In this document: one piece after another, positions 41,247 to 49,422 of the stretch
How positions within the stretch are numbered: position 1 is the first letter of the stretch
Layout of the letters: each line of letters opens with the position of its first letter
Assembly (NCBI GenBank): GCA_016932815.1
Contig: JAFGCC010000024.1
Coordinates: 1 to 64,000, forward strand
Origin: Microcaldota archaeon
GTDB lineage: Archaea; Micrarchaeota; Micrarchaeia; Anstonellales; Bilamarchaeaceae
DNA: 64,000 nucleotides
Reading direction: 5' to 3'
The notes under the pieces: generated by a model
Database searches by the model: none
Told to the model about the DNA's origin: nothing
What the model saw: only the letters and a program-made list of their open reading frames with translations
Translations under genes and position numbers: made by a program

Positions 41247-41930
41247 TTACCCGCGCACCCTTGCAAGCTCCCCTGAGCGCACCATGTGTTTTCTTGGCGC
41301 GGGAATGCTCTTCCTAATTAGCTTTTTGGGGAGCGCCTGCATTCCCTCCCCGGATGCTTTGGGGTTGCGCCTGCCCCTGGATTTTCCAAGGTCCCTGCCC
41401 AATTCTTCTGAGAGTATCCCATTGCGGGAATTTCCGGGAATGCTCCATACCGGAAACAGGGTTGTCCTGCTGTGCCCGCTCTCAAGATTGCTATCTGCAT
41501 TTGGCACATATCCAAAAGAGAATGCAACCCTCCTGTTGATTACGTAGCGCTTCCCTGCCTTGTTCTCAAGCCCAATTGCAAAGCGCACCTGCGCAGTAGC
41601 CCCCTCCACATCCATCTTCTCAGGGACAGAGTAGCAGAAGAGCACCTTCCCCTTTATCTTCGGGCCATACTGCGCGGATTTCATGGGCCCGTATGCGTGC
41701 CCAAGGATTCCAAGGAGCTCCGGGTCCGCATAGGAGAGGAACGAGGCCTTATCCCCTTTCATATAAGCGCAATAGCCCCTGCATTCGTTTTCAAGCGAGG
41801 CCTCCATTTTCTGCCTGAGGATGAGTGCCGGCATCGAATGCACGGATACGCTCCCCATGGGAGCCTTGCATGAAATAACCGAAAGTGCCGCTGCCGCAAT
41901 GATGGGCGCAAGCCCGGAAGTATTCTTCAT
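41247..41930 (-). CDS. Tyr-Cys family lipoprotein-like protein 3
   Basis: A 227-residue paralogue. The N-terminus IIAAAALSVISCKAPMG looks like a lipoprotein signal with a Cys at the cleavage site. Core blocks: ASLENECRGYCAYMKGDKAS, YGPKIKGKVLFCYSVPE, AQVRFAIGLENKAGKRYVIN, RRVAFSFGYVPNADSN and LFPVWSIPGNSRNGILSEE; tail PAPRKHMVRSGELARVRG. The TATA form CTTAAAAA lies at 41954-41961, ~28 nt before the ATG. Confidence 0.62.
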   Translation of the reverse strand: MKNTSGLAPIIAAAALSVISCKAPMGSVSVHSMPALILRQKMEASLENECRGYCAYMKGDKASFLSYADPELLGILGHAYGPMKSAQYGPKIKGKVLFCYSVPEKMDVEGATAQVRFAIGLENKAGKRYVINRRVAFSFGYVPNADSNLESGHSRTTLFPVWSIPGNSRNGILSEELGRDLGKSRGRRNPKASGEGMQALPKKLIRKSIPAPRKHMVRSGELARVRG

Positions 41931-42026
41931 AAGATACTGAGTGAGGAAAAATGTTTTTAAGCGGATGCTTTTGCATTCCTGTTCCCCTGGGGCGCCCTGG
42001 GCGATGCGGAGAATGGCATTTGGAAG

Positions 42027-42758
42027 CTACCTTCTTGCGCAACGCCTCAGCTGGTTCTCCGGCACCCTGCGCGAGGGATGGTTCCTGCGCAGGAATTTTT
42101 TGGGGGGTTCCTGCAAACCCTCGGTAGGGCCCGGCTTCCTTTCCTTCGGGGCGCTTTTTCGCTTCTTTCTGGGCGCGCGGGAAACGCCTGCCTCCTTCTC
42201 TTGGGAAACAATCCCGAACTGGTAATCCGGGTGGGAACTCCACACGGGAATCAGCCGGATTATGTTCACCCCGGTTGCGCTTGCACTCTCGTTAGGCGCA
42301 TACTTGAACGAAAATGCCACCCTCCGCTTGATTGTGTATGTCCATCCGGAGGCGTTTTCCACCCCAATCCTAAAAAGCGCCCTTGCGCTGGAGCTTTCTG
42401 GATTTGCCTCCTCCTGCACATAGTCGCAAAAGAGCACCCTGCCTTTAACCTTCGGGCCGTAGTTGAGCGCCTTGTTTAGCAAATCCAGCGCGGAGAATAC
42501 CGTCGCAACCCCTCCATCCGTCCCGGAAGGAAGCTCCCGAATGCCGCCGGAAATGTAGGTGCAGTACCTCCTGCACTCTTTCTCCAATGAAGCCGCCATT
42601 GTTTTCCTGGCATTGGCCAATGGAACAGAATACATGCACACTTCCTTCCGGGCTTGTTCTCCCGCGTGCAAAGGCTCGGGGACTCCCGCGCTCCTGCAGG
42701 ACAATATAGAAAGTGCGGCGGCTGCAATCAGGGAGATGGCTCCCGGGCTGTTGCTCAT
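42027..42758 (-). CDS. Tyr-Cys family lipoprotein-like protein 4
   Basis: A 243-residue paralogue. The signal with lipobox-like Cys is SLIAAAALSILSCRSAG. Core blocks: AASLEKECRRYCTYISGG, YGPKVKGRVLFCDYVQEE, ARALFRIGVENASGWTYTIK, RRVAFSFKYAPNES and IPVWSSHPDYQFGIVSQEK. A Lys/Arg/Pro-rich C-terminus ends KKFLRRNHPSRRVPENQLRR. ATG 42758 is preferred over an upstream in-frame start because CTTAAAAA (42784-42791) is 29-30 nt upstream. It is closest to paralogue 3. Confidence 0.62.
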   Translation of the reverse strand: MSNSPGAISLIAAAALSILSCRSAGVPEPLHAGEQARKEVCMYSVPLANARKTMAASLEKECRRYCTYISGGIRELPSGTDGGVATVFSALDLLNKALNYGPKVKGRVLFCDYVQEEANPESSSARALFRIGVENASGWTYTIKRRVAFSFKYAPNESASATGVNIIRLIPVWSSHPDYQFGIVSQEKEAGVSRAPRKKRKSAPKERKPGPTEGLQEPPKKFLRRNHPSRRVPENQLRRCARR

Positions 42759-42838
42759 AATCTGGCTCCTATACAATAAAGTGTTTTTAAGAGGATGCAC
42801 CTGCGGGAGAGGTTTTTATCTCCTAGGGGGGATGTTTT

Positions 42839-43708
42839 TTACGCCCTGCGGGGAATGCGCATCCTCTGCAAGGTATGGGGCGGGCGGGGATTTCCCCTCC
42901 TTAGAAACTTACGGGGAGGCTTCTGCAATCCGCTTGTAGGCTGCACGCCGCCCCGCTTTCCTGCTGCGCCCGGAGTTTTATCCGGGTTTGGCGCAGGCGC
43001 CCCTTCCTTTTTCTGCCATGGATTCGGGCTGCCTGCGGAGCCTTCCTTTTTCCCTCCGGGTTTTGGCCCTCCCGCTGCGCCCTTCTTTTTCCCTTTTGGA
43101 ACTATCCCGAAGGGGAATTCCCGCGAAGGCCCCCATGCGGGCTGTGCGGGAAGCGTACCCGTTTCCTCATCGTATTGGTTTGCATCCAGAATATAGGTGA
43201 ACCTGAATGAAACTGTGCGCCCAATCGAATATGCCGCGCGCCCGGAACCTTTTTCCACTTCAATCCTGAAATGGACCGTTGCGCTCCCGGAATCGTGGGA
43301 AAATTCGTCAATCGAATAATTGCAGGAAGAGACTCTCCCCTCAACCTTCGGGCCGTACATGCGCTCCATGGCTTTTGTGTAGAAGTGGATGCGCCCGGCC
43401 CTAAGCTCCTTCCCTTCTCCTTCATAGCGCGGAACCGGGCTCGTATCCCCGCGCATATGCTTGCAGTAATTAGCGCATTCCCGCTTCAATTCATCATGCA
43501 TGATTTCCGAATTCGCCACAAGGTCGGGAACAATGCAGTTGCCATCCCCCGCAAACATAGGCTGCAGGCGCACCGGGCGCGCAGGCGGCCTGGGTTCGGG
43601 GCTGCCTGCTTTAGGCTCCTCGGCTCCGGGCAGTGTCGCATTCCTGCAGGAGGGAGTAGTGCAGGCAGAAAGTGCAAGGGCAAGCGCAAGGTGTGCGAGG
43701 TTTTTCAT
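42839..43708 (-). CDS. Tyr-Cys family lipoprotein-like protein 5 with Gly/Pro/Lys repeats
   Basis: A 289-residue paralogue. The signal and lipobox-like Cys are LAHLALALALSACTTPSC. Core blocks: MHDELKRECANYCKHMRGD, YGPKVEGRVSSCNYSIDE, VHFRIEVEKGSGRAAYSIG, RTVSFRFTYILDANQYDEE and WGPSREFPFGIVPKGKKK. Between core and tail is a low-complexity stretch with three imperfect repeats of the type GGKKEGSAGSPNP, then RKFLRRGNPRPPHTLQRMR. CTTAAAAA lies at 43734-43741, ~30 nt before the ATG. First gene of the array. Confidence 0.62.
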   Translation of the reverse strand: MKNLAHLALALALSACTTPSCRNATLPGAEEPKAGSPEPRPPARPVRLQPMFAGDGNCIVPDLVANSEIMHDELKRECANYCKHMRGDTSPVPRYEGEGKELRAGRIHFYTKAMERMYGPKVEGRVSSCNYSIDEFSHDSGSATVHFRIEVEKGSGRAAYSIGRTVSFRFTYILDANQYDEETGTLPAQPAWGPSREFPFGIVPKGKKKGAAGGPKPGGKKEGSAGSPNPWQKKEGAPAPNPDKTPGAAGKRGGVQPTSGLQKPPRKFLRRGNPRPPHTLQRMRIPRRA

Positions 43709-43787
43709 TGGAGAATATTATTGGCTGGAAATCTTTTTAAGCAGTTACATGGGCGATTAATTTCCACCACAGAGATAATATGGGTGC

Positions 43788-44756
43788 TCAGAAGCCCATG
43801 GAGGCAAGCATTAAGGAGAGGAGCCCGCAGAAGAGGGCTGCAAGCGAATACTTGCGCGCCTTTGAGAGGAACGCGTCTTCCCGCCTATAAAATAGCGAGA
43901 AAGCTATTGCGAGAATCGGGACGTCGGCCAGGAACAATAGCGCGCCGGAAACAATCCCCAACGAAAGCTCAATCATGAACGGGACAACGGTCAGGGGCAC
44001 AAAAAGCAAAAATAGCATCCCGGAAACGGTTATGCTCTGCTCCCTCCCGATTATGAGGGGGAGGGTTTTCGAGCCCCTCGCCTTAGAGTCCCCAACCATG
44101 TCTTCTGTGGATTTTAGGATTTCGCGCGCAAGCCCGGAGATGAACCCAAGCAATGCGATTGCGAGAATTGTCATGGAAGGTGCTTCCGAATATGCATACG
44201 CCCCAAAAATAAACGGAATCGCCATCGTGGTGGCAATGAAAGCGTTTCCCGCAAGGGGGAGGTCCTTGAGTTTCGTATTGTATAATATTGCAAGGAGATT
44301 ATAGAAGACCGCAATTATGAGGGCTGGAAGGTTTATGAAAAACGCTGCGACAATCGAGGTTGCAAAGGAGAACATGGAAAGGGTGAATGCGGATTGCTTC
44401 TTTATTGTCCCATCAACGAGCGGGCGGCCCTTAACCTTGTTTATGCGGTCTGCCTCCACGTCCATGTAGTCGTTTAGCGCAAAAGAGCCCATCTCGCTGA
44501 ATACCGGAACGATTAATGTGAGGAAGAAAAGGGTTTCAAGCGGGGGGAATGTTCCAAGCACGATTATTTCCGCAATTATTACCGCAACTGCGAGCATTAG
44601 CGCGTGCTCAAACCTCGTGAGCTTCCAGTATTCGCCGATTAGCCCCAAAAACGGGGGCTTGCGCCTTGCGGCCTTTGCGGCAATCGCCCCATCCCCTCCC
44701 TGGGATTCCGGGTTTTTGCCCCTTTTTTTGGCTGGGGCAGGAAGCTTTCCCTTCAT
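43788..44756 (-). CDS. UbiA-family prenyltransferase, probable digeranylgeranylglyceryl phosphate synthase
   Basis: A 322-residue integral membrane prenyltransferase with about eight or nine transmembrane helices. The first Asp-rich motif is LNDYMDVEADRINKVKGRPL (family pattern NDxxDxxxD); the second is STEDMVGDSKARGSKTLPLI (DxxGDxxxG). In archaea the usual member attaches the second geranylgeranyl chain to geranylgeranylglyceryl phosphate, making the archaeal lipid core; other prenyl acceptors are possible. ATG 44756 is 29 nt after the AT element ATATAAAA (44781-44788), which also serves the divergent agmatinase gene. Confidence 0.85.
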   Translation of the reverse strand: MKGKLPAPAKKRGKNPESQGGDGAIAAKAARRKPPFLGLIGEYWKLTRFEHALMLAVAVIIAEIIVLGTFPPLETLFFLTLIVPVFSEMGSFALNDYMDVEADRINKVKGRPLVDGTIKKQSAFTLSMFSFATSIVAAFFINLPALIIAVFYNLLAILYNTKLKDLPLAGNAFIATTMAIPFIFGAYAYSEAPSMTILAIALLGFISGLAREILKSTEDMVGDSKARGSKTLPLIIGREQSITVSGMLFLLFVPLTVVPFMIELSLGIVSGALLFLADVPILAIAFSLFYRREDAFLSKARKYSLAALFCGLLSLMLASMGF

Positions 44757-44780
44757 AGCTTGCATAAACGGGAGAAAACA

Positions 44781-44790
44781 ATATAAAAAG
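44781..44790. promoter_or_regulatory. Shared bidirectional TATA element between ubiA-like and speB genes
   Basis: ATATAAAAAG lies 27-28 nt before the speB ATG (44812) on the plus strand and 28-29 nt before the UbiA ATG (44756) on the minus strand. Only 55 bp separate the two ATG codons, so one TBP-binding site probably drives both leaderless transcripts. Confidence 0.6.
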
Positions 44791-44811
44791 TATGCTAATA
44801 GAAAAGGGGGC

Positions 44812-45720
44812 ATGGAACTCCATTTCCTAGGAAGGAACGCGGGATTTGAAGAGGCGAAAGCCTGCCTCCTCCCAGTCCCCTACGAGGGGACCGTGTGCTT
44901 CGGCAAGGGCGCTGCAAAAGGGCCGGAGGGCATAATGTTCGGGAGCAGGGAGGTCGAGCTCTACGACATGGAACTAGGGAGGTGCATAATCGGCGGGGAT
45001 TTCCCAAACGGATTCCACGTTTCCGGGCCGCTAAATATTGAGGGCAAAGATTCCAAAGCGGTAACCGCTGATGTGGAGGCCTGGGCATCCGGGATGCTCG
45101 ATTCCGGGAAACTCCCGATTGTCCTTGGCGGAGAGCACAGCGTTTCGATTGGGGCTGTGCGGGCTGCCGCAAAGAGGTTCCCCGGGCTCTGCATCCTGCA
45201 TATAGATGCGCACGCGGACCTCCGCGATGAATACCAGGGAAACACATACTCGCACGCGTGCGCGATGCGCAGGATAATAGAAAGCGAAGGAGTGGGCAAA
45301 TACGCCCAGGTAGGAATACGGAGCATGAGCGCAGAATGCGCAGAATGCGCAAAGGAGCAGGCTGCAAAGGGGCGGGGGCGCGTTTTCGGCGGGGAATTCG
45401 ATGTTGCGCAGGTGCTAGAAGCCCTTGGGGATGCCGAGCACATATACATCACAATCGATTTGGACGGCTTTGACCCTTCGGAAGTTCCGGGGGTGGGAAC
45501 GCCCCAGCCGGGAGGAATAAGCTGGTTTGGGGGGCTTGAGCTTCTCCGCGAGGTTGCAAGGAAAAAGAAAATCGTGGGCTTTGACATAGTGGAACTGGCC
45601 CCCATAATGGAGCAGGCAAAAAGCGAGATGTTCGCGGCAACGCTGCTCTACAGGCTCGTTGGGTATGCGCTTTTCCCCGAATCTATTCCGAAGGAGAATC
45701 CTTGCGCTCCCCGATTTTGA
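44812..45720 (+). CDS. speB: Agmatinase / ureohydrolase family enzyme
   Basis: A 302-residue ureohydrolase that most likely hydrolyses agmatine to putrescine and urea in polyamine synthesis. All manganese-site motifs are present: VLGGEHSVSIG, LHIDAHADLRDEYQGNTYSH and ITIDLDGFDPSEVPGVGTP, followed by VGFDIVELAP. Arginase or another guanidino hydrolase cannot be fully excluded, but length and motifs fit archaeal agmatinase. Polyamine supply would also serve hypusine formation on the aIF5A encoded at 60.4 kb. It overlaps the convergent unknown gene by 38 nt. Confidence 0.92.
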   Translation: MELHFLGRNAGFEEAKACLLPVPYEGTVCFGKGAAKGPEGIMFGSREVELYDMELGRCIIGGDFPNGFHVSGPLNIEGKDSKAVTADVEAWASGMLDSGKLPIVLGGEHSVSIGAVRAAAKRFPGLCILHIDAHADLRDEYQGNTYSHACAMRRIIESEGVGKYAQVGIRSMSAECAECAKEQAAKGRGRVFGGEFDVAQVLEALGDAEHIYITIDLDGFDPSEVPGVGTPQPGGISWFGGLELLREVARKKKIVGFDIVELAPIMEQAKSEMFAATLLYRLVGYALFPESIPKENPCAPRF

Positions 45721-46477
45721 ATCCCAAATGCTCTGCAAAATAATCCATTACGTGCTCCTGGAACTCCCTGTTTGAGCCAAAGCCGAATTCACTATTGAAG
45801 CGCAGCAGGAACGGGTGCGGGGACATATGCGAAACCGAAACCACGTATCCTTCCAAATCCGCGGAAGCAAAAAGCGAGGAAACGTTGCCGCGCGCCCCAT
45901 AAACCCTCTTTACATAAGAAGATTGCGCGGCCTGCTGCTTAGAGAGGATCCTCCCTTCCATTTTCTGGTGCACAAAGGAGAAGCGGATGCGCTTTTTCTC
46001 AGGCTTCTTTGTTATGAGGTTTTTTAGGGTTTTTTCGCAATCGACCGATATTTGGAGGTCGTTGCCGTCGTACTTGAACGAATACTCGTTCTTCTCAAAA
46101 TGCGTAAATAAGAATGATGAGAGGAATGGGCGGCCGTTCTCCTGCCCCACGGTCTTGGATAATAGCACCAGCCTGTCCTTTGAGAAGAACACCGAGCGGG
46201 TTGCCCCATGCGCAAAATGGTTGCCCATAGGCTCGTTTCCAAGATATAGCTTCTGGAAGTAGTTGTGCGGAACCGCGAATGCCGCCCTTGCCTCAAATAG
46301 GGGCTTATTCAGGCTTGAAGGCCATTTCAAGGAAGTGTACAAATTGGATTTGAGTGAGGGGAACATCTCAAGGAAATCGTTTGTGGATTCTAGCCTGTGC
46401 AAATCCTGCTGTTGCATCTCATCTAAAATCCGCTTGTATTCGGGATTGCTGGATGCGGCTTCGCAGATTTTGCACAT
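45683..46477 (-). CDS. Unknown 264-residue protein with N-terminal CxxC
   Basis: A 264-residue soluble protein starting MCKICEAASSNPEYKRIL; the CxxC could bind metal with Cys or His elsewhere. The middle is beta-rich (FTHFEKNEYSFKYDGNDLQI, KKRIRFSFVHQKMEGRI). No recognised family. ATG 46477 is 28 nt after TTTTTAAG (46502-46509), so it is probably leaderless. It is convergent with speB. Confidence 0.5.
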   Translation of the reverse strand: MCKICEAASSNPEYKRILDEMQQQDLHRLESTNDFLEMFPSLKSNLYTSLKWPSSLNKPLFEARAAFAVPHNYFQKLYLGNEPMGNHFAHGATRSVFFSKDRLVLLSKTVGQENGRPFLSSFLFTHFEKNEYSFKYDGNDLQISVDCEKTLKNLITKKPEKKRIRFSFVHQKMEGRILSKQQAAQSSYVKRVYGARGNVSSLFASADLEGYVVSVSHMSPHPFLLRFNSEFGFGSNREFQEHVMDYFAEHLGFKIGERKDSPSE

Positions 46478-46550
46478 TGGAGTGTAGCTATGCGAGCATT
46501 CTTTTTAAGCTATGGTTTGGGAGGTGCCAGAACCTGCATGGGTTGCGGGG

Positions 46551-46609
46551 TTTGGGCACCCGCCCTTTGGAAGGCTCATGCTTGTTTGGGAGCTTTGGGC
46601 ACCCGCCCT
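46551..46609. repeat. Pair of 16-nt direct repeats
   Basis: TTTGGGCACCCGCCCT occurs at 46551-46566 and again at 46594-46609, in the gap between the unknown gene and the FKBP gene. Only two copies exist and the spacer is 27 nt. No function is evident. Confidence 0.45.
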
Positions 46610-46627
46610 CCCGTGTAACCTGGGCGC

Positions 46628-47275
46628 TTATTCCTCTTTGAGTTCAACCTTCTTTATGCCCGCAACCTTGGAGCGCAAAGTGACTAAGAGCATCGCCTTG
46701 TGCAATTCGTAATCCTGCCCCTCGCCCTTTTTGAGCTTCACTTCCACTTCCCCGGAATCGGAGAGGGTGTAGGTTCCATCCAATGAGAGGTATTTGATTA
46801 GGGCTTCCACTTTCTTTCCCGTCTCGCTAAAGACGTCTACGAGCTTTATCTTGTAATCCACGTCCTGCCCGGCAATCGGGTGGTTGAAATCAACCATTAC
46901 CCTTCCCCCGTTCACGCTCTTTATCGTCCCGTATAACCTTCCGGTGTCGGTGTCCACGTGGACTACGAGCCCCGGCTCGGGGTTCACCCTGTGCTTTGCA
47001 AAATCGGAAGAGGGCATTATCTTGACTAGGTCCTTCTTGCGCATCCCAAATGCCTCATCCGGACCCATGTGCACGTCTTTCTGCTCATCCTTCTTCATTG
47101 CGGAGAGCGCCTTGTGCAGGCCTGGGATGAGCCTGTCCATCCCATAAACTACGAGAAGCGGGCCTTCTTTCCCGTGCAGGTTTTCCGCAATCTTGCCGGA
47201 AGTGGAATCAAATACCCTCCCGTTTTCGTCTTTTCCCTCCAGTTCCAGCAGTATGAAGTCTCCTTTTTCTACCAT
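46628..47275 (-). CDS. FKBP-type peptidyl-prolyl isomerase (SlyD-like, archaeal long type)
   Basis: A 215-residue archaeal long-type FKBP acting as folding catalyst and chaperone. Visible: DFILLELEGKDENGRVFDST, PLLVVYGMDRLIPGLHKALS, the insert-in-flap region with DEAFGMRKKDLVKIMPSSDF and VVHVDTDTGRLYGTIKSVNG, VMVDFNHPIAGQDVDYKIKL, then a C-terminal ~80-residue domain typical of archaeal FKBP26-like proteins. ATG 47275 has GGTG about 6 nt upstream. Confidence 0.9.
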   Translation of the reverse strand: MVEKGDFILLELEGKDENGRVFDSTSGKIAENLHGKEGPLLVVYGMDRLIPGLHKALSAMKKDEQKDVHMGPDEAFGMRKKDLVKIMPSSDFAKHRVNPEPGLVVHVDTDTGRLYGTIKSVNGGRVMVDFNHPIAGQDVDYKIKLVDVFSETGKKVEALIKYLSLDGTYTLSDSGEVEVKLKKGEGQDYELHKAMLLVTLRSKVAGIKKVELKEE

Positions 47276-47389
47276 TGCTAACACCACGTCAATCAAAGGC
47301 GCCCTATTCGTGGGAAAGGGGCATGGAGGTATAATTAGGGCTGTTCGTTTTAAAAGTGTTTTCAATTCATATCCAAAGGAGTGTTTTTT

Positions 47390-48496
47390 ATGGACAAAGG
47401 GCTTATCGTCAAAATCCTGGTGGTATTCCTTGCAGGGCTCTTCCTTCTTGAGCCTTTTGCAATGACAATGAGCAACTGGATGGGCAACTCCGGGGGAGAA
47501 GCGGGGGAGTATTACTCCGGGGCCGCGAACGTGAACGTGACCATCTACGGATACGGGGCATTCCTGTACGTGCAGGGGCCAACCCAGCTCCAGCTAACCC
47601 AGATTGAAAACAACGCTGAAGTCCTGAGCCTAGAGGACGTGGGGGATTCGGTTTACCGCATAACCCTCCGCGATTCCGCAAAGACCAGGGAGGTTTACCT
47701 TGGCTTTGAGGAGATGGGAATAAGCACGCTCGCCATTGCGCAAATCGGGCTGCCAGAAGAATACGACCTTGTCCTATCAGACGGGAGCACCATAAACATC
47801 TCAGGGGGCTATGAGCAGCTTGCAATGGCGCCCGCAATAGAGGCCGGGAACAAGGTGAGCTACATTTTAGAGATTGTGAGTGACGGGAAGGGCACTCTTG
47901 GGATAACCAACGCGCAAAGCTACACTTACGAAGTCGGGCTTGAGATCCCGGGGGCCATTTCGGATTCTGCAGCCAGCAAGTATGTGTTCTCGGTTCCATG
48001 GGAAGAGAGGAACCTGGAGCTTGCGGAACTTGAATCAGAATACGGCGAAGGCAACGTTGCCTACTCCCGCGCCGACTACATAATATTTGAGCCGGAACTG
48101 GGCATGGAGGAAACCCTGATGCTAAAGAGGGATTACATGACCTATATCTCCAGTTCAAGCGCAACCGTTGCCGCAAACTTCACGGACACTTCGCTTGTGG
48201 AAGGGGATTTCGCAGAAAGGGCAGTGTTCCCCAATTCAAGCCTCATCATCACTTCCCCGGAAGTCCCGGAACTCGGATACGACTACGTTTCAATAAGGAA
48301 CTATGAAGTTTCCATACCCAATAGCGCTTCGGGATACTCAATTGGCATAAGCCTGCTGAACCTGACCTCCGCAGAAGAATTCTCCGAAGGGGATTCCGTG
48401 GTGCTAAAAGCCACCGCAACGGTTACAGGCGACATGGTCATCCTGATTCGGGAAATCTCCATGGAAGCTGCGCAAGCAGCCCCTGAAACCTCCTAG
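47390..48496 (+). CDS. Unknown membrane-anchored or secreted beta-rich protein
   Basis: A 368-residue protein. An N-terminal hydrophobic segment (LIVKILVVFLAGLFLLEPFA) anchors or exports a long beta-rich, acidic region with VNVTIYGYGAFLYVQGPTQL, YEVGLEIPGAISDSAASKYV and YEVSIPNSASGYSIGISLLN, suggestive of immunoglobulin-like or jelly-roll domains. GGAG lies 8 nt before ATG 47390. No family recognised; probably an envelope protein. Confidence 0.58.
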   Translation: MDKGLIVKILVVFLAGLFLLEPFAMTMSNWMGNSGGEAGEYYSGAANVNVTIYGYGAFLYVQGPTQLQLTQIENNAEVLSLEDVGDSVYRITLRDSAKTREVYLGFEEMGISTLAIAQIGLPEEYDLVLSDGSTINISGGYEQLAMAPAIEAGNKVSYILEIVSDGKGTLGITNAQSYTYEVGLEIPGAISDSAASKYVFSVPWEERNLELAELESEYGEGNVAYSRADYIIFEPELGMEETLMLKRDYMTYISSSSATVAANFTDTSLVEGDFAERAVFPNSSLIITSPEVPELGYDYVSIRNYEVSIPNSASGYSIGISLLNLTSAEEFSEGDSVVLKATATVTGDMVILIREISMEAAQAAPETS

Positions 48497-48576
48497 GGGC
48501 GCCTGCCCCCGCTTCCTTGCGCGGGCGGGGAACTGCCTGCCTTCCCTTTTTATATATTTTTTAGCAAGATTGGCCC

Positions 48577-49422
48577 ATGGGACTATTGGGAATCGCTTTC
48601 GCCCTGCTTACGCCCAACCTCTGGGCACTCTCCGACTTGGGGCTCAAGTTCTGCCTAAAAAAGGAATCCTGGTGGAAAATCCTCGTTCTGGCCCAGCTTT
48701 TTGGGGGGATATTCATGCTCGCAGTATCCCTTCTTGCAGGGGAAAACCTTTCTTTCCCCATAGAGTGGATAGGGTGGGTAATCCTGCTCTCCTTAATAGC
48801 CCTGGTTGCCACAGCGGCATATTACAGGGCCATGGACGAGAGGGAAATGGCGCTGGCATCTCCAATCTGCAACTCATGGGGCATAGTAACCATCCTCCTT
48901 GGAGTGCTGTTCCTGGGGGAAGCAGTAAATCCTATGCAATGGGCGGCAATCCTCCTGATTATGGGGGGAGTGTTCGCGATTTCGCTTAAGAAGGGCGCTA
49001 AGCTGGAATTCGACATATCCCTTGCGCACGCCGTAGTTTCCATGCTGTTCTGGGGGATGTTCTTCTTCCTGCTCAAGCTCCCGGGGGAGGTAGTTGGCGC
49101 CGCGTTCATAATCGCCATAGCAAAACTTCTAACCGGCACCCTCATATTCCCGATGCTATCGCGCAAGGGAATCTCCATCCGGGATACCGCACTATCCAGC
49201 ATTGCCCTGATAGCGCTCATGGGAGCGCTTGATGCGGGGGGGTTCCTCGCATACCTGCTTGCGATAAACGAACTGCCCCTCTACCTTGTGGCTCCGATTG
49301 CATCCGCGGTCCCGGTCCTCGGGGTGCTGCTGGGAGTCCTGGTATTAAAAGAGAGGCCGGGAAGGCTCCAGGCATTGGGGATAGTTTGCGCAATAGCCGG
49401 AACCATTATCCTCGCTTTGTAA
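48577..49422 (+). CDS. EamA/DMT-family transporter
   Basis: A 281-residue, ten-helix membrane protein with two EamA repeats: residues ~1-140 ending VLFLGEAVNPMQWAAILLIM and ~145-281 ending VLKERPGRLQALGIVCAIAG. Both carry the family's end-of-repeat pattern (conserved E before the last helix). DMT transporters export or import small metabolites; the substrate is unknown. ATG 48577 is 26 nt after TTTATATATT. Its stop abuts the end of the convergent smc gene. Confidence 0.85.
   Translation: MGLLGIAFALLTPNLWALSDLGLKFCLKKESWWKILVLAQLFGGIFMLAVSLLAGENLSFPIEWIGWVILLSLIALVATAAYYRAMDEREMALASPICNSWGIVTILLGVLFLGEAVNPMQWAAILLIMGGVFAISLKKGAKLEFDISLAHAVVSMLFWGMFFFLLKLPGEVVGAAFIIAIAKLLTGTLIFPMLSRKGISIRDTALSSIALIALMGALDAGGFLAYLLAINELPLYLVAPIASAVPVLGVLLGVLVLKERPGRLQALGIVCAIAGTIILAL

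Noticed and set aside
46551-46609. CRISPR-like direct repeats
   Set aside because: Only two copies of 16 nt with a 27-nt spacer and no cas gene anywhere in the window.
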